The position numbers and the translations under genes are program-made. DNA of 64,000 nt from Parelaphostrongylus tenuis. Taxonomy: Eukaryota > Nematoda > Chromadorea > Rhabditida > Metastrongylidae. Within the stretch, counting starts at the first letter, position 1; each line of letters opens with the position of its first letter. The notes beneath the pieces were generated by a model. That model ran no database searches and was not told where the DNA came from. It was given only the letters and a program-made list of their open reading frames with translations. This document shows, piece after piece, positions 23,330 to 34,062 of this stretch. The stretch is taken from contig JAHQIW010000789.1 of assembly GCA_019055375.1 (NCBI GenBank), forward strand, positions 1-64,000, written 5' to 3'.

Positions 23330-23480
23330 AGCTAATCCTCTTAGTGGTTTACTAGATGTTGCAGAAGAATTCAACGTTAATCATTCTACGGTCGTTTGCC
23401 ACTTCAAACCACTGTAGAAAGAGTAAATGCGGCCTCGTTATGGTATGAAAACGCAATTTCTTTGACCAATCTGATAGAAG
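23330..23480 (+). pseudogene. mariner transposase remnant in block B
   Basis: The plus strand reads a decayed copy of the second helix-turn-helix: DVAEEFNVNHSTVV followed by CHFK. The N-terminal half present in block A has been replaced by unrelated sequence (about 23200-23320). Confidence 0.6.
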
Positions 23481-24389
23481 TAAAAACACGCTTTGCCTTT
23501 CTAATAATCAATTATTTATGTGTGCAGATGTGTAGTGTGTGTATATTAGAAGTTGAGGGAAATTTACCTATGCGGAAAAGGTCTAAATCGGCAAAAATCA
23601 TGACTCTATATCAATTTCAGGGCACAGTGGCGTCTTTGAGCAGATCACCACAGTTATCTCCTACCTTTACTTTGATACACCGTTTTTTGTGGGAGAAGTG
23701 CACAGGGGCAGGTGTATCAAGGAAAATATGCACGGTTCATGAATACACTGTCAAACCCTTTATACACTGTCCGACATCAAATTGGCATCCTGGCACTTCT
23801 CCAATTTAAATGTACTTTTTCCATATATCCATCACGGAAGTCTACGATTTTGCTCATAATTTCGCTTGATGCCTTCCCTTGATGTTTCGGTTTTCTCGTC
23901 AGCACAAATCTCGTCGATTGTCGCAGAATTTAATGTTCTCTAAAGTCTTATGGCTTCTGTGAGTGGACTCTCCTGCATCATCATTGCAGATAGTAGCCAT
24001 CATTTGTAAAGTAGACAAAAATCATCTGATATATCTGCCACCAATGCCAAGATTTTAGCGAGATAAAGTCCTCTGTTGGGACGAGTAGTGCCGAGACAAA
24101 GTCTTACTCGCGTTGACGTGGTCCGCTACAAATACCAGTAGTCAGTGATACTCTAAATTACTACTAATACTGATGACATTCAGCAGTAGCAGAAACAACA
24201 GAATAAAATCTAATGTATGTAACCCTTAAAACACTTGAAGGACTGCAAAAAAACGAGTGGTTCTGAAGCAATCCTTTTGCATCAAGCCACTTGTACATAT
24301 TTTTCTGATACGGGAAGATTTCCGTAAAACTACTGCAGACAAAGAATTTTGTTCTGTGTTCCCTTAGTTCATAAGTGGACCTCGCACGG

Positions 24390-25282
24390 CTCATATTAAG
24401 ATTTATAAACCTACATTTCATGTTCATTGGTATCCCAACGGTCACAAACTTGCATTCCAGAGGAGCATAATTGATCTGAACGTCGAGCTGACTCAAAATG
24501 TTTGAGACTACAACATCAGGGAGCCCTGCGCCACGACCTTGCTGCTCGAGAACATCAATAACCTGGGAAAAACATCTTCTCTACCTCGTAGAATCGATTT
24601 AAAAGTATCCTTCATATAAGAAGAGAAATTCTGGGAAAATTTAGTATATTTTGCACTCTTCATGAAGTCGCAAAGGCAGACAATGAAACCAAAGACTTTT
24701 GAACATACTGCTTGCATCACGAGACGAGATACGAATGACGAAGCGGCACCTGAAGTAGCCGCAATTCCAGGAAACATGAGCAAGGACGCTGGATGTGGAA
24801 GAGTAAACCATATTCACCGGCAAGCTAAACCGCTCACAATAAAGTTTGTAGTCCTTGCTGCAACAAAATTTTGAAAGGCTTGTTATGAAAATTTAAAAGC
24901 AAGGTTATTCTGATGGGTCTGTTTTTTGGGACTGATAAAACTTTGAAACTTTTTTGAGACTTTTTGTTATTTATATTCAACATATCTCCGTCAATACGTT
25001 TGCATTAAGAGAACTCACGAGTGATCATGTACTAACATATGCAACCTATCCGAATATTTTCTAAAACCGTTCAAATTCGCTTGATCTGAGCTAAGGAATG
25101 ACTACAAAAAGTTTCGCAAAAACAGAAAATACGTTCTTATCGAAGGCCGCAAACAGGGACGAAATAACTGAAAAGTACCAAAATTTCTATCACTTACCTT
25201 GACCCTGTGGCATCACTCCACATCCCAACACTGTCGAGGATATGGCTAGTATCAGAATCTGAAGAGTAGGAGGTCTTTTCAT
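24390..25282 (-). pseudogene. Secreted-protein family copy in block B, near-intact
   Basis: This is the best copy for reading the gene structure. Exon 1 (25282-25198) begins MKRPPTLQILILAISSTVLG, a signal peptide, followed by CGVMPQGQ and a canonical AAG|GTAAGTG donor. Intron 1 is phase 1. Exon 2 (24857-24709) follows TTGTTGCAG and reads ARTTNFIVSG, then SLPVNMVYSS, and later GIAATSGAASSFVSRLVMQ. A short shift near 24775 interrupts it. Intron 2 is phase 0 with a CA|GTATGT donor. Exon 3 (24562 down to about 24390) follows TTCCCAG and reads VIDVLEQQGRGAGLPDVVVS, then NILSQLDVQINYAPLECKFV. The mature product would be secreted, around 100-120 residues, with few Cys. I know of similar nematode secreted proteins but cannot name a function. 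One frameshift in exon 2 makes it a probable pseudogene or a sequencing error. Confidence 0.75.
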
Positions 25283-26244
25283 CTTTAATGACAGTACACT
25301 TATAGTCCAAGTGGCAGAGCGAATACCGGGCAACAAACTGTAAAGGAATTAACTCCCTCTCGAATCACCTGTAAAGCAATAATAATAACTGTACGGCGCA
25401 CATCTAGTCAACGACTCCAGTGAGGCAACGATTTTTTCTAGCTTACAAGCCTTTAGACGAGCTCTAAGAATCCTCTACCGGTTTAATCTAAAGTGAAGTT
25501 CCTTTTAGTGACCTGTATAATAGATTTTGCTGAACGAAAGCGTACAGAAATCGATTAGTAAGAAAAAATCAATGCCACATGTTGAATGATAACGAAAAAC
25601 GAAAAGGCTATTACTTAACGAATAATTCACTGGATGCACCAATCCTTAAAGTGCTACGGCTTAAAATGAGTTTTCACCTTTTCAATCAAAAGCTGTCGTA
25701 TGAAATCTTGATTATTCCGAAAATAGAATTTATGAGCAACAAAACGCCGCCGTTTGAGGTGCACGTTTGAGCGTTCAACATATGTGAGAAAAGTCTTTAA
25801 GGAAGACATTGATTGATAAAAAAGAAACATATCTATGCGTGTGGAATGTTTTTAACAGCAATTATTGCAAAGACTAAATGCGACGATTTCAAATGAAATT
25901 ACTAGCATAATCCTTCGGTTGAGGTTGTGAAATCGCCTTCATTCATAATCAAATTAATTGATAACAGGAAGGACTTCTGCGAAACTTCTTTTAGATATTA
26001 GAAAATGGCCACACAATCTGTTGGCTACAACAAAGTTAGGATTTGAAAGTGACAGTGCTTCGTTGTGAAGAACAAGACTTTTTTTATCTGCTAAAATTGT
26101 CAGTGATCGAGGCGAAAAAGGAAATTTGACGTTTTGAAAAAATCTGAAATGATACTAAACAGAACAGCTATCTTGGCTTTTTCAAACGCTCTAATTTCTC
26201 AGTAAAGTTGAATGTTTTGCGGCTACGTCAATTCCTAGCGTTTT

Positions 26245-26568
26245 CTCCGCAATATAAAGGATAAAGGATAAAGCTGTCGGCGTTGATCAATCCCTGAGGG
26301 ATGCGCCATGCATTCGACTTCTATTTTGAACTTCGTTTGAGGTGATTGAATGCATATCTGGCCTTTACAGTGACTTGCGGTGGTCCCCGCTGACCCGAGT
26401 CAATGCTGCTTATCCTCCCGGACAAGTCTGAGATCTGCCTGGTACCAATTTAACGACCCCGGAGGGATGGATGGCTTGGTGAGTCACGAGCGCGAGATCG
26501 AACCATTGATCTCGCGTGCGACGCAGAGCTCCTCAACCACTGCGCCACATGCGCTCCTCCGCAATATA
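26245..26568 (-). mobile_element. tRNA-derived SINE, copy 2, with 12-base target duplication
   Basis: Same element as 10510-10818. The insert 26257-26556 is flanked by perfect CTCCGCAATATA copies (26245-26256 and 26557-26568). Block A shows the unoccupied site near 17731-17745. The tRNA-like head is at the right (GCGCATGTGGCGCAGTGG on the minus strand). The tail at the left is a short repeat of ATCCTTT. Confidence 0.88.
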
Positions 26569-26605
26569 CAGACAACAATTTCGTTGTTATATATTTCGTT
26601 CAGTG

Positions 26606-27189
26606 AGCCGCACTGCACTTTAGCAACGCCTGGAATTAACCACTGAACTCATCAGCAGATTCTTCGAGAATGATCATCATAAGAATTCGAAAACATTGCT
26701 ATCTTATGTAGATTTTGCAGGTAAATGGGTAAATTCGTATATTCAACGTTGTTTTCTGCTGTGTTGCAGCAAATCTTTCATATGATCATTTTACTTTGGT
26801 TTCCAGTTATTATTCAGTGCCATAAGTGATGAAATAAAAAGAGACTATCGCATCACAGGAGAAAAGCAAACTTTCTATCATTTTCAAAACTTTCCTATCA
26901 AATGTATGATTGAACAGAATTCGTTTGTCTAACCGCTTTAAGAGGTGTTATAATGCAAATATATTCAATGATGTTGAGTTTTGTGGAAAGATTTGACGTC
27001 ACGTTAGACCCAAACCCGCATTTGACCGTATCCTGAGGCCGTATTTTAAGCAGTTGCACTACCGACGCCTCTTTGCTACCACTATTTCTACGATACAACA
27101 CATCAGTCTGTCGCCAACCAACAGCCAATGGTTTATCCTGGTTTTCGATATCAATACCAAGTCAAACCGTTCACGGTTTGTAGCAGACA
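26606..27189. other. No gene recognised
   Basis: No coding or repeat signature beyond the end of block B. Confidence 0.3.
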
Positions 27190-27340
27190 TTGATACGTTG
27201 TAGTGTAGAAAGAGTGGTGGCAAGACAGGCGTTGGTAGTGCAATTGGCTGAAGTACTCGCTCCAAGATAAAGTGAAATACGGGTTTGAGTCTTGCCTGGT
27301 GTCAAATCTTCGCACATCACTCATCATCACTGATTAACTT
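27190..27340 (+). repeat. tRNA-like cassette with short inverted ends
   Basis: The segment GGCGTTGGTAGTGCAATTGG (27228-27247) resembles an A-box and GGGTTTGAGTCTT (27282-27294) a B-box. GAGTGGTG at 27211-27218 on the left and CATCACTC at 27315-27322 on the right form short inverted ends. It resembles the cassette at 38752-38850 in design and end sequence. Confidence 0.45.
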
Positions 27341-28744
27341 TCTCATGAGTATTTTAAGAAAAAATGCTTTAGAACCCTGTTTTTCTTGAGTTGCACCACA
27401 AGATTAACGAAGTCATTTTCGATGTCATACAGATTTCAATGTGCTTTATTTGATAAGTCTCCATGATTTAAGGCGAGCTCAGTTGCTTAAATGCAAACAA
27501 CAACTAGTAGTGAGAAGAATAAACATTCTTCAAGTTCAAAGAACTCGGTAAGCAAGATCAGACAAGATCAGATACGCTAATCACTTCCATTATAGGTGGT
27601 AGACGTAAAGGCGGAGGAGTTGTAGTACGGACCTAAAAGATTTGCTTTACGATAGAGAAAAAATCTACTCTGACTACGACTTTCATCACCTATCACTGTT
27701 TCTTAATGTATTTGAAGGATTTTTTCTACAGAACCTACATGTTCAGGGACAGTGTTGCTTGTTATAGAGCAACTATACCGCAGAAAGTTGTTTTAAATCA
27801 CATTACCGTCTCAAATGGTTTAAGAGTTTTTGTGTGCATTAATGACCCCACAAGCATTACAATAGCTATACATTAGGTAGTAATAGGTTGGGGAAAATTT
27901 TTTGAGAAAATGCTTGTAACTTTTCTGAGTGTCGGCCTTACTTTTGAGCTCCTTTGGAGCCCTTTTTCTCCCGCGTTAATTGGTATATAACTCATCTACT
28001 TGAATCAAGATGTAGTTAATAATCGAGCAGTTTAGGTTGTTAATGAGGCATGAATGGCTTTTGGGTTCAAATGCAAAGGTGGCAAGTGAACGCATCAATC
28101 TGGCTTGGGCGAAGACACAGTTGCAAAAGTGGAATAGATCTTTTCTGGAGAAGTGGCAAGAAATGCCTAAAGTTGAAGGGGACTACTTTAGCTATTATTT
28201 TTATCCTTGTTCAGGTGTAAAGATGCATAAATGAATGTTTACAAGCATTTTCTCGGAACTTTTTCCCAGCCGCTCGCTTAGCAGGTTACTGGCATGCTGA
28301 ACAGTGAACGATGACTTTAATGTTCATATTCTAAAAAAGATCTTTTCCGTGTTTCGATATGTCAGTAACAGAGCATTGTTCTGGAAAACATTTACGTTTC
28401 CATGTGGATTATTTCGTACAAGTAGTCAAAGATTGTAAAGCTTGATTTTGACGTATTGAATTCTGTTTTGTCTAACCCACAGATAACAACTCGAAAACAG
28501 CGCAAGTAGCATAGAATGATTGCTACAGCTATAAATTTCTTAAGGACGCTTAAAGAAGCTGAGCAAAAAGTTCCGTGTTGTAGCACTTTCGCGCCGTTCT
28601 AAATGAATTGCTGAACGACAAACAATTTCACCACACCATTCTTCTTGCACTTTCGATTTCATGTTGTACTAAGTCAGCAAATTTTACCCACTAAGGAAAA
28701 AAAGCATCACGCTCTCAAATTTTTTTGAATGAACGGATGATTCC
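27341..28744. other. No gene firmly recognised
   Basis: AT-rich. A 65-codon plus-strand frame at 28037-28234 (ending in a G-D-Y-F tract) has a faint resemblance to mariner C-termini, not strong enough to call. Confidence 0.3.
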
Positions 28745-29190
28745 TGATTTTCTTCGTTAAGGCCAAACACGAGGTGTTAATTAATCTGCTTTTGCCAGCT
28801 GACGTTTCGGCAGTTCCCCTTCTTCAGAGCCTGAAAGGTCGTTGTCTGCAATCCAATCAGTCAAACTCCTCCATTTGAAAAAATCACCAGACCTAGATTT
28901 CAATCGCATCAAGCACAAAATCAACACTCAACATACTCACCCCTTTTTGATATACGTCCCACTGAATGACCCAAGTGGAGATCACCGGAAGGATACCACA
29001 TGGGCTCGTAGTGCACCCTTCCCATCAAGGTAACAGTTATATATACTGGCTCATATAACGAGTGATAACGAGACATTCCTCCCTGCGGTTTATAGCTGGA
29101 TTGGTGGTATTAATCCAAAGCGCTTCAAGACTTTTTTGGCGCTGATGTTTTATGTTCCTGCACAAGGATGGTGACTGCGACCTCAAAATT
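28745..29190 (-). mobile_element. Penelope-like element, family A, 3' fragment (minus arm)
   Basis: The 3' repeat with its hammerhead-like motif (28794-28833) is followed by the end of the GIY-YIG frame, read on the minus strand as SLEALWINTTNPAINRREEC. At about 29190 it joins, 5' to 5', a plus-strand fragment of the same family. Confidence 0.8.
28794..28833 (-). ncRNA. Minimal hammerhead-like motif (PLE A)
   Basis: GGCT, CTGAAGA, a stem II GGG/GCC region with one mismatch, GAAAC, GTC, AGCT. The stem I AGCT/GGCT pairing is intact. Confidence 0.6.
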
Positions 29191-30165
29191 AGCCAATGTA
29201 TGTACCGGGTAGGAGCAGAGAGTAAAATCCGTGAAACTGCTCGGAAAATAGCCACTTCTAATGGATATCGATTTGTAACCCCTCGGCTTACGTTTAGAGG
29301 AAAGAGTATGCCTCCAAACGAAAACTCGAATGAAAAGAAAGTACCGTTCATCCTTCCGCTCTTTTGAAATGAAATTAGTACAGCTACATAACGTTGTTTG
29401 TAAAGAGCACGTTTAGAGCAATCGGTGGCTACTATTGAAATACCAGCGAATACTCTAAGACGCCAATTAGTTCACAACCGCTTATATGACATCCTCAGTA
29501 TAATGAAAGATTGTAAAGTATGTCCTAACGGCAGAGATGGTGATTGATGAGCGTAGATACAGTCTACCTAATCTCTTGCAAAGCGTGTAGCGACAAATTT
29601 ATTAGCGAAACGGGTAGGCCGCTCTATGCCCGCATAGAAACTTAGCTGACAAGCGTCTTAATAGACGGAACACCCCGCTAGGGACGCATAGAGAACAGAA
29701 ACACGACGGAGTTGCTTGTGAGATCGAAGTCACCATCCTTGCGTAGGAACAATAAGCATCAGCACGAAAAACTCTGGAACCACTTTGGATTAACACCACT
29801 AATCTAACTATAAAGCGCAGAGAAGGAATGCCTCGTTATCACTCGTGATATGAGTCAGTATATATGACCGTTGTTTTGAATGGGTAGGGTGCATTATGAG
29901 CCTATGTGATTTATTTCCGGTGATCTCCACTTGAATCAGTCAGGAACACATCTCAAAAAAGTATGAGTGTGCTGAGAGTTGATTTTGTGCTTGATGCGAT
30001 ATTATGGAGGTGCTGACTGATTGGATTGCAGACAACTTGACCCTTTCAGGCTCTGAAGAAGGCGAACTGCCGAAACGTCAGGTGCAGATAAGGGTTAATG
30101 TAACACCTCGTGTTTGGCTCAAAGAAGAAAATCAGTATTATGTTGTAGCATGCCGGAGTTAATAG
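29191..30165 (+). mobile_element. Penelope-like element, family A, 5'-truncated (plus arm)
   Basis: It starts inside the RT thumb (IATSNGYRFVTPRLTFRGKS after a V-E-S/K-L-A-like lead), runs through QLVHNRLYD and CPNGRDGD, then the GIY-YIG core with several stops, and ends with the 3' repeat and the conserved terminal tract TTAATAGACAGTCGATCTTG near 30150-30170. Multiple stops and shifts make it dead. Confidence 0.8.
30046..30085 (+). ncRNA. Minimal hammerhead-like motif (PLE A)
   Basis: AGGCT, CTGAAGA, stem II GGC/GCC around GAACT, GAAAC, GTC, AGGTG. Core positions are complete; stem I has one G-G mismatch. Confidence 0.65.
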
Positions 30166-30800
30166 ACAGTCGATCTTGGGAATGAGCAGATACTCAAAGT
30201 TCTTATGTCATTTCAAATACGAAGAAAAGGCTGTTTTCCTAGAATTCGAAATACAGAGAATAATCATTGCTTGTTTCAAGCCGTGTTAGCTATCAAGAGC
30301 AGAAACACAGGGAAAAATTCATTTTAATCAGAAAAGTTAATATTCTTCAATTGACTGTGCTTAAAAGAGCGACATCCATGAGCCTAAGTTTTATTTCTAG
30401 TGCGACGAAATTTCGATTTTCTGGGTCTTCTGCGGAGTAGTAAAGGTATAAGGATGACTAAATTGCGATGATCTTGAGCTCTACAGGGTTAGAAGATAAG
30501 AAAATTCGTTGAAACAATAGTTATTACCAATGAATAACAGAACAACAACTTCGTATTTGCTTATTGAGAAGAGAGCTAGCTGTTAGATGACTTTGACGTT
30601 TCCAAACAACATCAAAGATCCATTGATGAGCTTCCTGCAGCGGCAACTTCAGTTTGTTTTGCTACGATGTTTGAAATGGATGTTTGGTGGAGATGATTTA
30701 GACATTATGCCAGATAAAGTTTTGGGATTGTTTGGCATGTAAAAGAGTGCTGTTTTAGTTAGCATTACACTCTTTTTTATCTCTTTTATTTTATTCGCTA
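30166..30800. other. No gene recognised
   Basis: No coding or repeat signature seen. Confidence 0.3.
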
Positions 30801-30870
30801 ATGGAGCGCCGTGGCCAAGTGGTCATGATGCTTATCACAGCGCGCGTGGAGCCGAGCTCCACGCCATCCC
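30801..30870. repeat. tRNA-like A-box next to a strong hairpin
   Basis: CCGTGGCCAAGTGGTCATGA resembles a class II tRNA 5' half. It is followed by a perfect nine-pair hairpin, GCGTGGAGC / GCTCCACGC with loop CGA, at 30844-30864. No B-box was found at the expected place, so it is probably a tRNA-derived fragment. Confidence 0.4.
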
Positions 30871-31131
30871 CTCCCAACACTCTCCAGCAGTCAACGAGAG
30901 AGCCATATGGAACGCCATAGCCAGGCTTTCCGCGAGGTTGCAAGGAAACGTGCTCGGTCAACATGTGTTCTACGTTATCAAGAAGGAGACGAATACGAAT
31001 CGAATGCTCGAAGTATTGGAATCCGTACACTAAAAATTGTAGTGAAGAGTTGTGCAAGTAAAATAAAACAAATTATATCCTTTCACTATTATTTGAGCCA
31101 ACTTGTCATGTGGTCTGGTAAGGGCTCTTGT

Positions 31132-31178
31132 ACGGCCCGATACACTTGTTTCGTCCTTACAGACTCGTCAGCCTGGCA
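31132..31178 (-). ncRNA. Hammerhead ribozyme motif (RZ, left copy)
   Basis: Minus strand: GCCAGG, CTGACGAG, stem II GTCT/GGAC with loop GTAA, GAAAC, AAGT, then GTA and TCGGGC. All catalytic-core bases are present. Stem I has one mismatch and one wobble, and stem III has lost its palindrome (AAGTGT). Confidence 0.75.
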
Positions 31179-31324
31179 GAACCCGTCGTCTTTCGATATT
31201 TTTATAGTCAGTTCTCTCGGAAGCCTTGACATAGAGTGTAAAGCGTTTGTCGTCGATGACTCTCTATAAGGAGTGTAAGGCTCCCGAGAGAGCTGACTAT
31301 AAAGAGATCGAAAGACGACGGATT

Positions 31325-31372
31325 TTGCCCGGCTGACGAGTCTGTAAGGACGAAACACGTGTGTCGGGCTGT
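31325..31372 (+). ncRNA. Hammerhead ribozyme motif (RZ, right copy)
   Basis: GCCCGG, CTGACGAG, stem II GTCT/GGAC closed by GTAA, GAAA, palindromic CACGTG, TGTG, TCGGGC. The cleavage position is G instead of the usual A, which should block or weaken cleavage. Confidence 0.78.
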
Positions 31373-31525
31373 ACAAGAGCCCTTACCAGACCACATGACA
31401 AGTTGGCTCAAATAATAATGAAAGGATATATTGAAATTTGAGCGTGGTCTAAACAAAGCACTCGAAATAAAGGTATAAAATAAATTAGATAATGTAATTT
31501 TATTCTCAGCTATGCACGTATTCAT

Positions 31526-32100
31526 CCTAATACGATTTCACGATGGAGTGTAATCAAAACTATATAGTTACTTCACATTCTCATTTCTCAGAGGAAGGTT
31601 TTGATGTGTTTGAAATTCGACAATTCCGTAGCATGAATCAACACTTTGTGTGATAATTGTTTCATGTGGAGACCTTTGTTTGCTTACTTCCACCGTTTGA
31701 AAGTGATGACGATTTACCTCTAAAAGGAGCGTTATGCTGATATTGGCATCCATGTATCCAAAATGTCCTGAATAACGTTTATTGACGCTCAAAAGCGCCC
31801 TCTTTAGAGCTGCGTTGATCTATGCCGACTGCGCTTTTCTAACTGTTGGATAGCACTTGTTTCTTTTTCCAGTCTCTATGTTTGCAGTTATTCGATAACT
31901 TGAGGTATATCGATCTTGATGCTGAGCATGGTTTATGAAGCATCTCCATACTACGTTGTGCTTTCGCACTGCGTGTTTTCAACTTCACAGCGGATTTTTG
32001 GTGATGCATGGTTAAATTTTATTATGAATAAGCTATGACGTCATGAAGATAAATTATTTCTGGAGAAACAAATAAAAGTATTGTAAATATAAAGAACGCT
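31526..32100. repeat. Segmental duplication, block C
   Basis: It matches the right end of block A (17800-18190) in the same order, including TTTCTCAGAGGAA, GAGACCTTTGTTT and TAACGTTTATTGACGCT. About 130-150 bases near 31880-32020 have no counterpart in A and look like an insertion. Confidence 0.65.
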
Positions 32101-32196
32101 TAGTTAACCTATAAAGCCTAACTTTTGAATATGAAAGCCACTTAGTGGGAAGACAACACGTTTTTTGAAACGAGAATGTTGCAGATGTATTAACCT

Positions 32197-32565
32197 CTAA
32201 CGGATTGCTATAGGGATCGATGCGCGCAGAGCGAATTTCGCAGTGATCCGCGATTTCCCTTGTTTGATTAAAATTACTCTTCGTTTGCAAAAATTTTTGA
32301 AATCATTTACTTCAATGGAGCAACATTTTCTCCACTCGCTCATACGTTTTTGCTTTAGATATGCGCCAACATTGAAAAACGCTGGTTTCCTACGAATATA
32401 CTGAAATCGTGACGCATTTGGCAATATATCAAATGTATTTAATTGTGCAAAGAAATATCGCATCGAAATCTTTAGTTTTGATCCCCTAAATTCAAGCAGA
32501 ACCCAAGAGCCATCGTAGTGAATAGTAATTGGGAAAACAATAGGTAGTGTGTCAAAAATGATCAT
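32197..32565 (-). CDS. Unclassified open frame, 122 codons
   Basis: An uninterrupted minus-strand frame starting MIIFDTLPIVFPITIHYDGS and rich in basic residues toward the end (KRRVILIKQGKS). It has no signal peptide, repeat or catalytic motif that I recognise. It sits between block C and the RS array, where nothing else is coding. It could be an exon, a transposon fragment or chance; no splice sites were tied to it. Confidence 0.2.
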   Translation of the reverse strand: MIIFDTLPIVFPITIHYDGSWVLLEFRGSKLKISMRYFFAQLNTFDILPNASRFQYIRRKPAFFNVGAYLKQKRMSEWRKCCSIEVNDFKNFCKRRVILIKQGKSRITAKFALRASIPIAIR

Positions 32566-32739
32566 ACGTGGTGGACGTAAATCACTTTAGCTAAGTTTAT
32601 ATAAGTCATTCGTTTATTTCCAGCTATAACTTACGTGAGAAAAAGTTGAAATTTTTTGGGAAGATAGAGAGACGATCGCGTCTGAGTAAAATGCTTGGAA
32701 CATCGGCATTATACAAACTATTGGTCAATACTAATCAAG

Positions 32740-33580
32740 AGCAAAAATTTCAGAGACTTAATGCAGTTTTTGATATTCAAAAACTGACGCTTTTCCCTTA
32801 TCTGCTCTCCGTATCGACCTCTTAAAAAAACGTATTAAATTGTCATTTTCGATGTTCAAACAGTCGCTGGATAACAGAAATCGAAGGAGTTTGAATGGTG
32901 TTTTTTTTTCAATAAAACCATCGTATTGCGCTGAAAGAGCAGAAATATAATTTTGCTCCTCACCGAAAAATTTCTCGTTGATCAATGCTTTTCCTCCGAA
33001 AATTCACTAGCCACCTGATAGATCAGATCTCAGGAATTCCAAACATACTTCTGGTTTTTTCGTTGGACTTCTTAACTCTCATAAGAGCCAAAAGAATATT
33101 GGGCCTCGCACTTGGCGCGCAGGGGGTCTTAACCAGAGAGACTTTTTCAAAGCGCATGCACAGCATGAATTGATAATTGGACAAGCATTGTTTCCACACC
33201 GAGTTGCTTCAGTCCGACAAACTTTTTGTTGAATACAACTACTATGTCGGTACTTTTCCGCTATTTGCTCGCCATTTCAACCCCTCGTAAAAAACTAATT
33301 TCTTGGTCTTTCTCAACGTTCTAACAATCGTACAATAGCTCAAGTCAGAGAATCTGAATGGTACATTTCATCTTCAAAATGCCTTCTTATTGCGCTGAAA
33401 GAGCATAAAATAAAATTCTGTTTCTCACTGGAAGATTTCTCGCAACAAGCTTTTTCTTCCTAGCTTTATCGGTGGATAAAATCTTCACGTATTCTAACGA
33501 TTTATTTAGCTTTTATAGAGGGCCAGGTAATACGCCGTTAGAGCCAAAAAAGATTGGGCTTCGCAAAAATGGATCACCTT
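32740..33580 (-). repeat. RS satellite-like repeat, two tandem units
   Basis: Two diverged units of about 400-450 bases (32740-33165 and 33205-33575). Shared landmarks are CCGTATCG.. / GCCATTTCAACCCCT, TATTGCGCTGAAAGAGCA, TTTCTCG and AGAGCCAAAA..ATTGGGCTTCGCA. The array stops right at the mitochondrial insertion. Confidence 0.65.
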
Positions 33581-33828
33581 CTATATTTGTATTTTGATAT
33601 GGTGTACTATATAAGTAGATATTATATAAAAATTTTATATAATATTATAAAATAGTAAATGATTACAAAAATAATCCAAGATAGGAATCCTCGACACCCT
33701 ACAAAAAAGAGGTGGACAGAAGATTTTATGAAATATCTAGGAGGAAGTTTTTGTCATATAAAAGATCAATATATAGTTTATTTAAGATATAACATTTGGA
33801 TTTTCAAGAGTAAAGTGCTTAATGTTGC

Positions 33829-33885
33829 AGATCAGTAGTTTATTTAAGAATGGTTCATTTACAATGAGACGGTAAGGGTGATCTT
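33829..33885 (+). pseudogene. Mitochondrial tRNA-Val-like remnant in the NUMT
   Basis: A 57-base nematode-style tRNA: acceptor AGATCA / TGATCT, D arm region AGTTTATTTAAG, anticodon loop TTTACAA (anticodon TAC) closed by TTCA/TGAG, and a short loop replacing the T arm. A similar start (ATAGTTTATTTAAG) with a TTTGGAT loop at about 33763-33815 may be trnP, but its anticodon stem pairs poorly. Confidence 0.6.
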
Positions 33886-33912
33886 TTGGAGGGTTGAATA
33901 ATTTTCGCGATT

Positions 33913-34062
33913 TTTTTTTTGTATGACAAGTTATGTAAATAACGTTCCTATTGAAAGATGTTTTTTCTAATTTTTTGTATGTTAAGGTTGGCCCCTGTTG
34001 AAAGTTCCTTCAATTGTATTTGGTTTTCGTATTTCATTTGTATGTTATTTTTAAGGGTATTT
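33913..34062 (+). pseudogene. nad6: nad6-like fragment in the NUMT
   Basis: The frame starting at 33958 reads MFFLIFCML, then APVESSF and IWFSYFICMLFLS, which resembles the middle of nematode NADH dehydrogenase subunit 6. It follows the trnV-like remnant, as nad6 does in nematode mitochondria. It runs without a stop straight into nad3-like sequence near 34062. An alternative is that part of it is a diverged nad3 N-terminus. Confidence 0.5.

Larger units (their letters stand above)
22443..26605. repeat. Segmental duplication, block B
   Basis: Second copy of block A in the same orientation. It lacks the Penelope insertion, the mariner N-terminus and the tRNA-like palindrome, and carries an extra SINE at 26257-26556. 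It ends at about 26605, just after TATATATTTCGTT, where block A continues into the part shared with block C. Confidence 0.75.
31081..31421. mobile_element. RZ ribozyme repeats, inverted pair
   Basis: Two RZ copies face each other around 31250. The left copy (31081-31215) is in minus orientation and the right copy (31275-31421) in plus. Both include the whole terminal part: hammerhead, TACAAGAGCCCTTACCAGAC and the end tract ACTTGTCATG / TTGGCTCAAATAATA. No coding is visible. A long fold-back is predicted if transcribed. Confidence 0.75.

Noticed and set aside
28037..28234. mariner transposase C-terminus
   Set aside because: Only a faint resemblance at the end of the frame, with no catalytic motif and no terminal repeats nearby.
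33763..33815. Mitochondrial trnP in the NUMT
   Set aside because: The loop contains TGG and the place is right, but the anticodon stem pairs at only three of five positions; mentioned as possible and not called separately.
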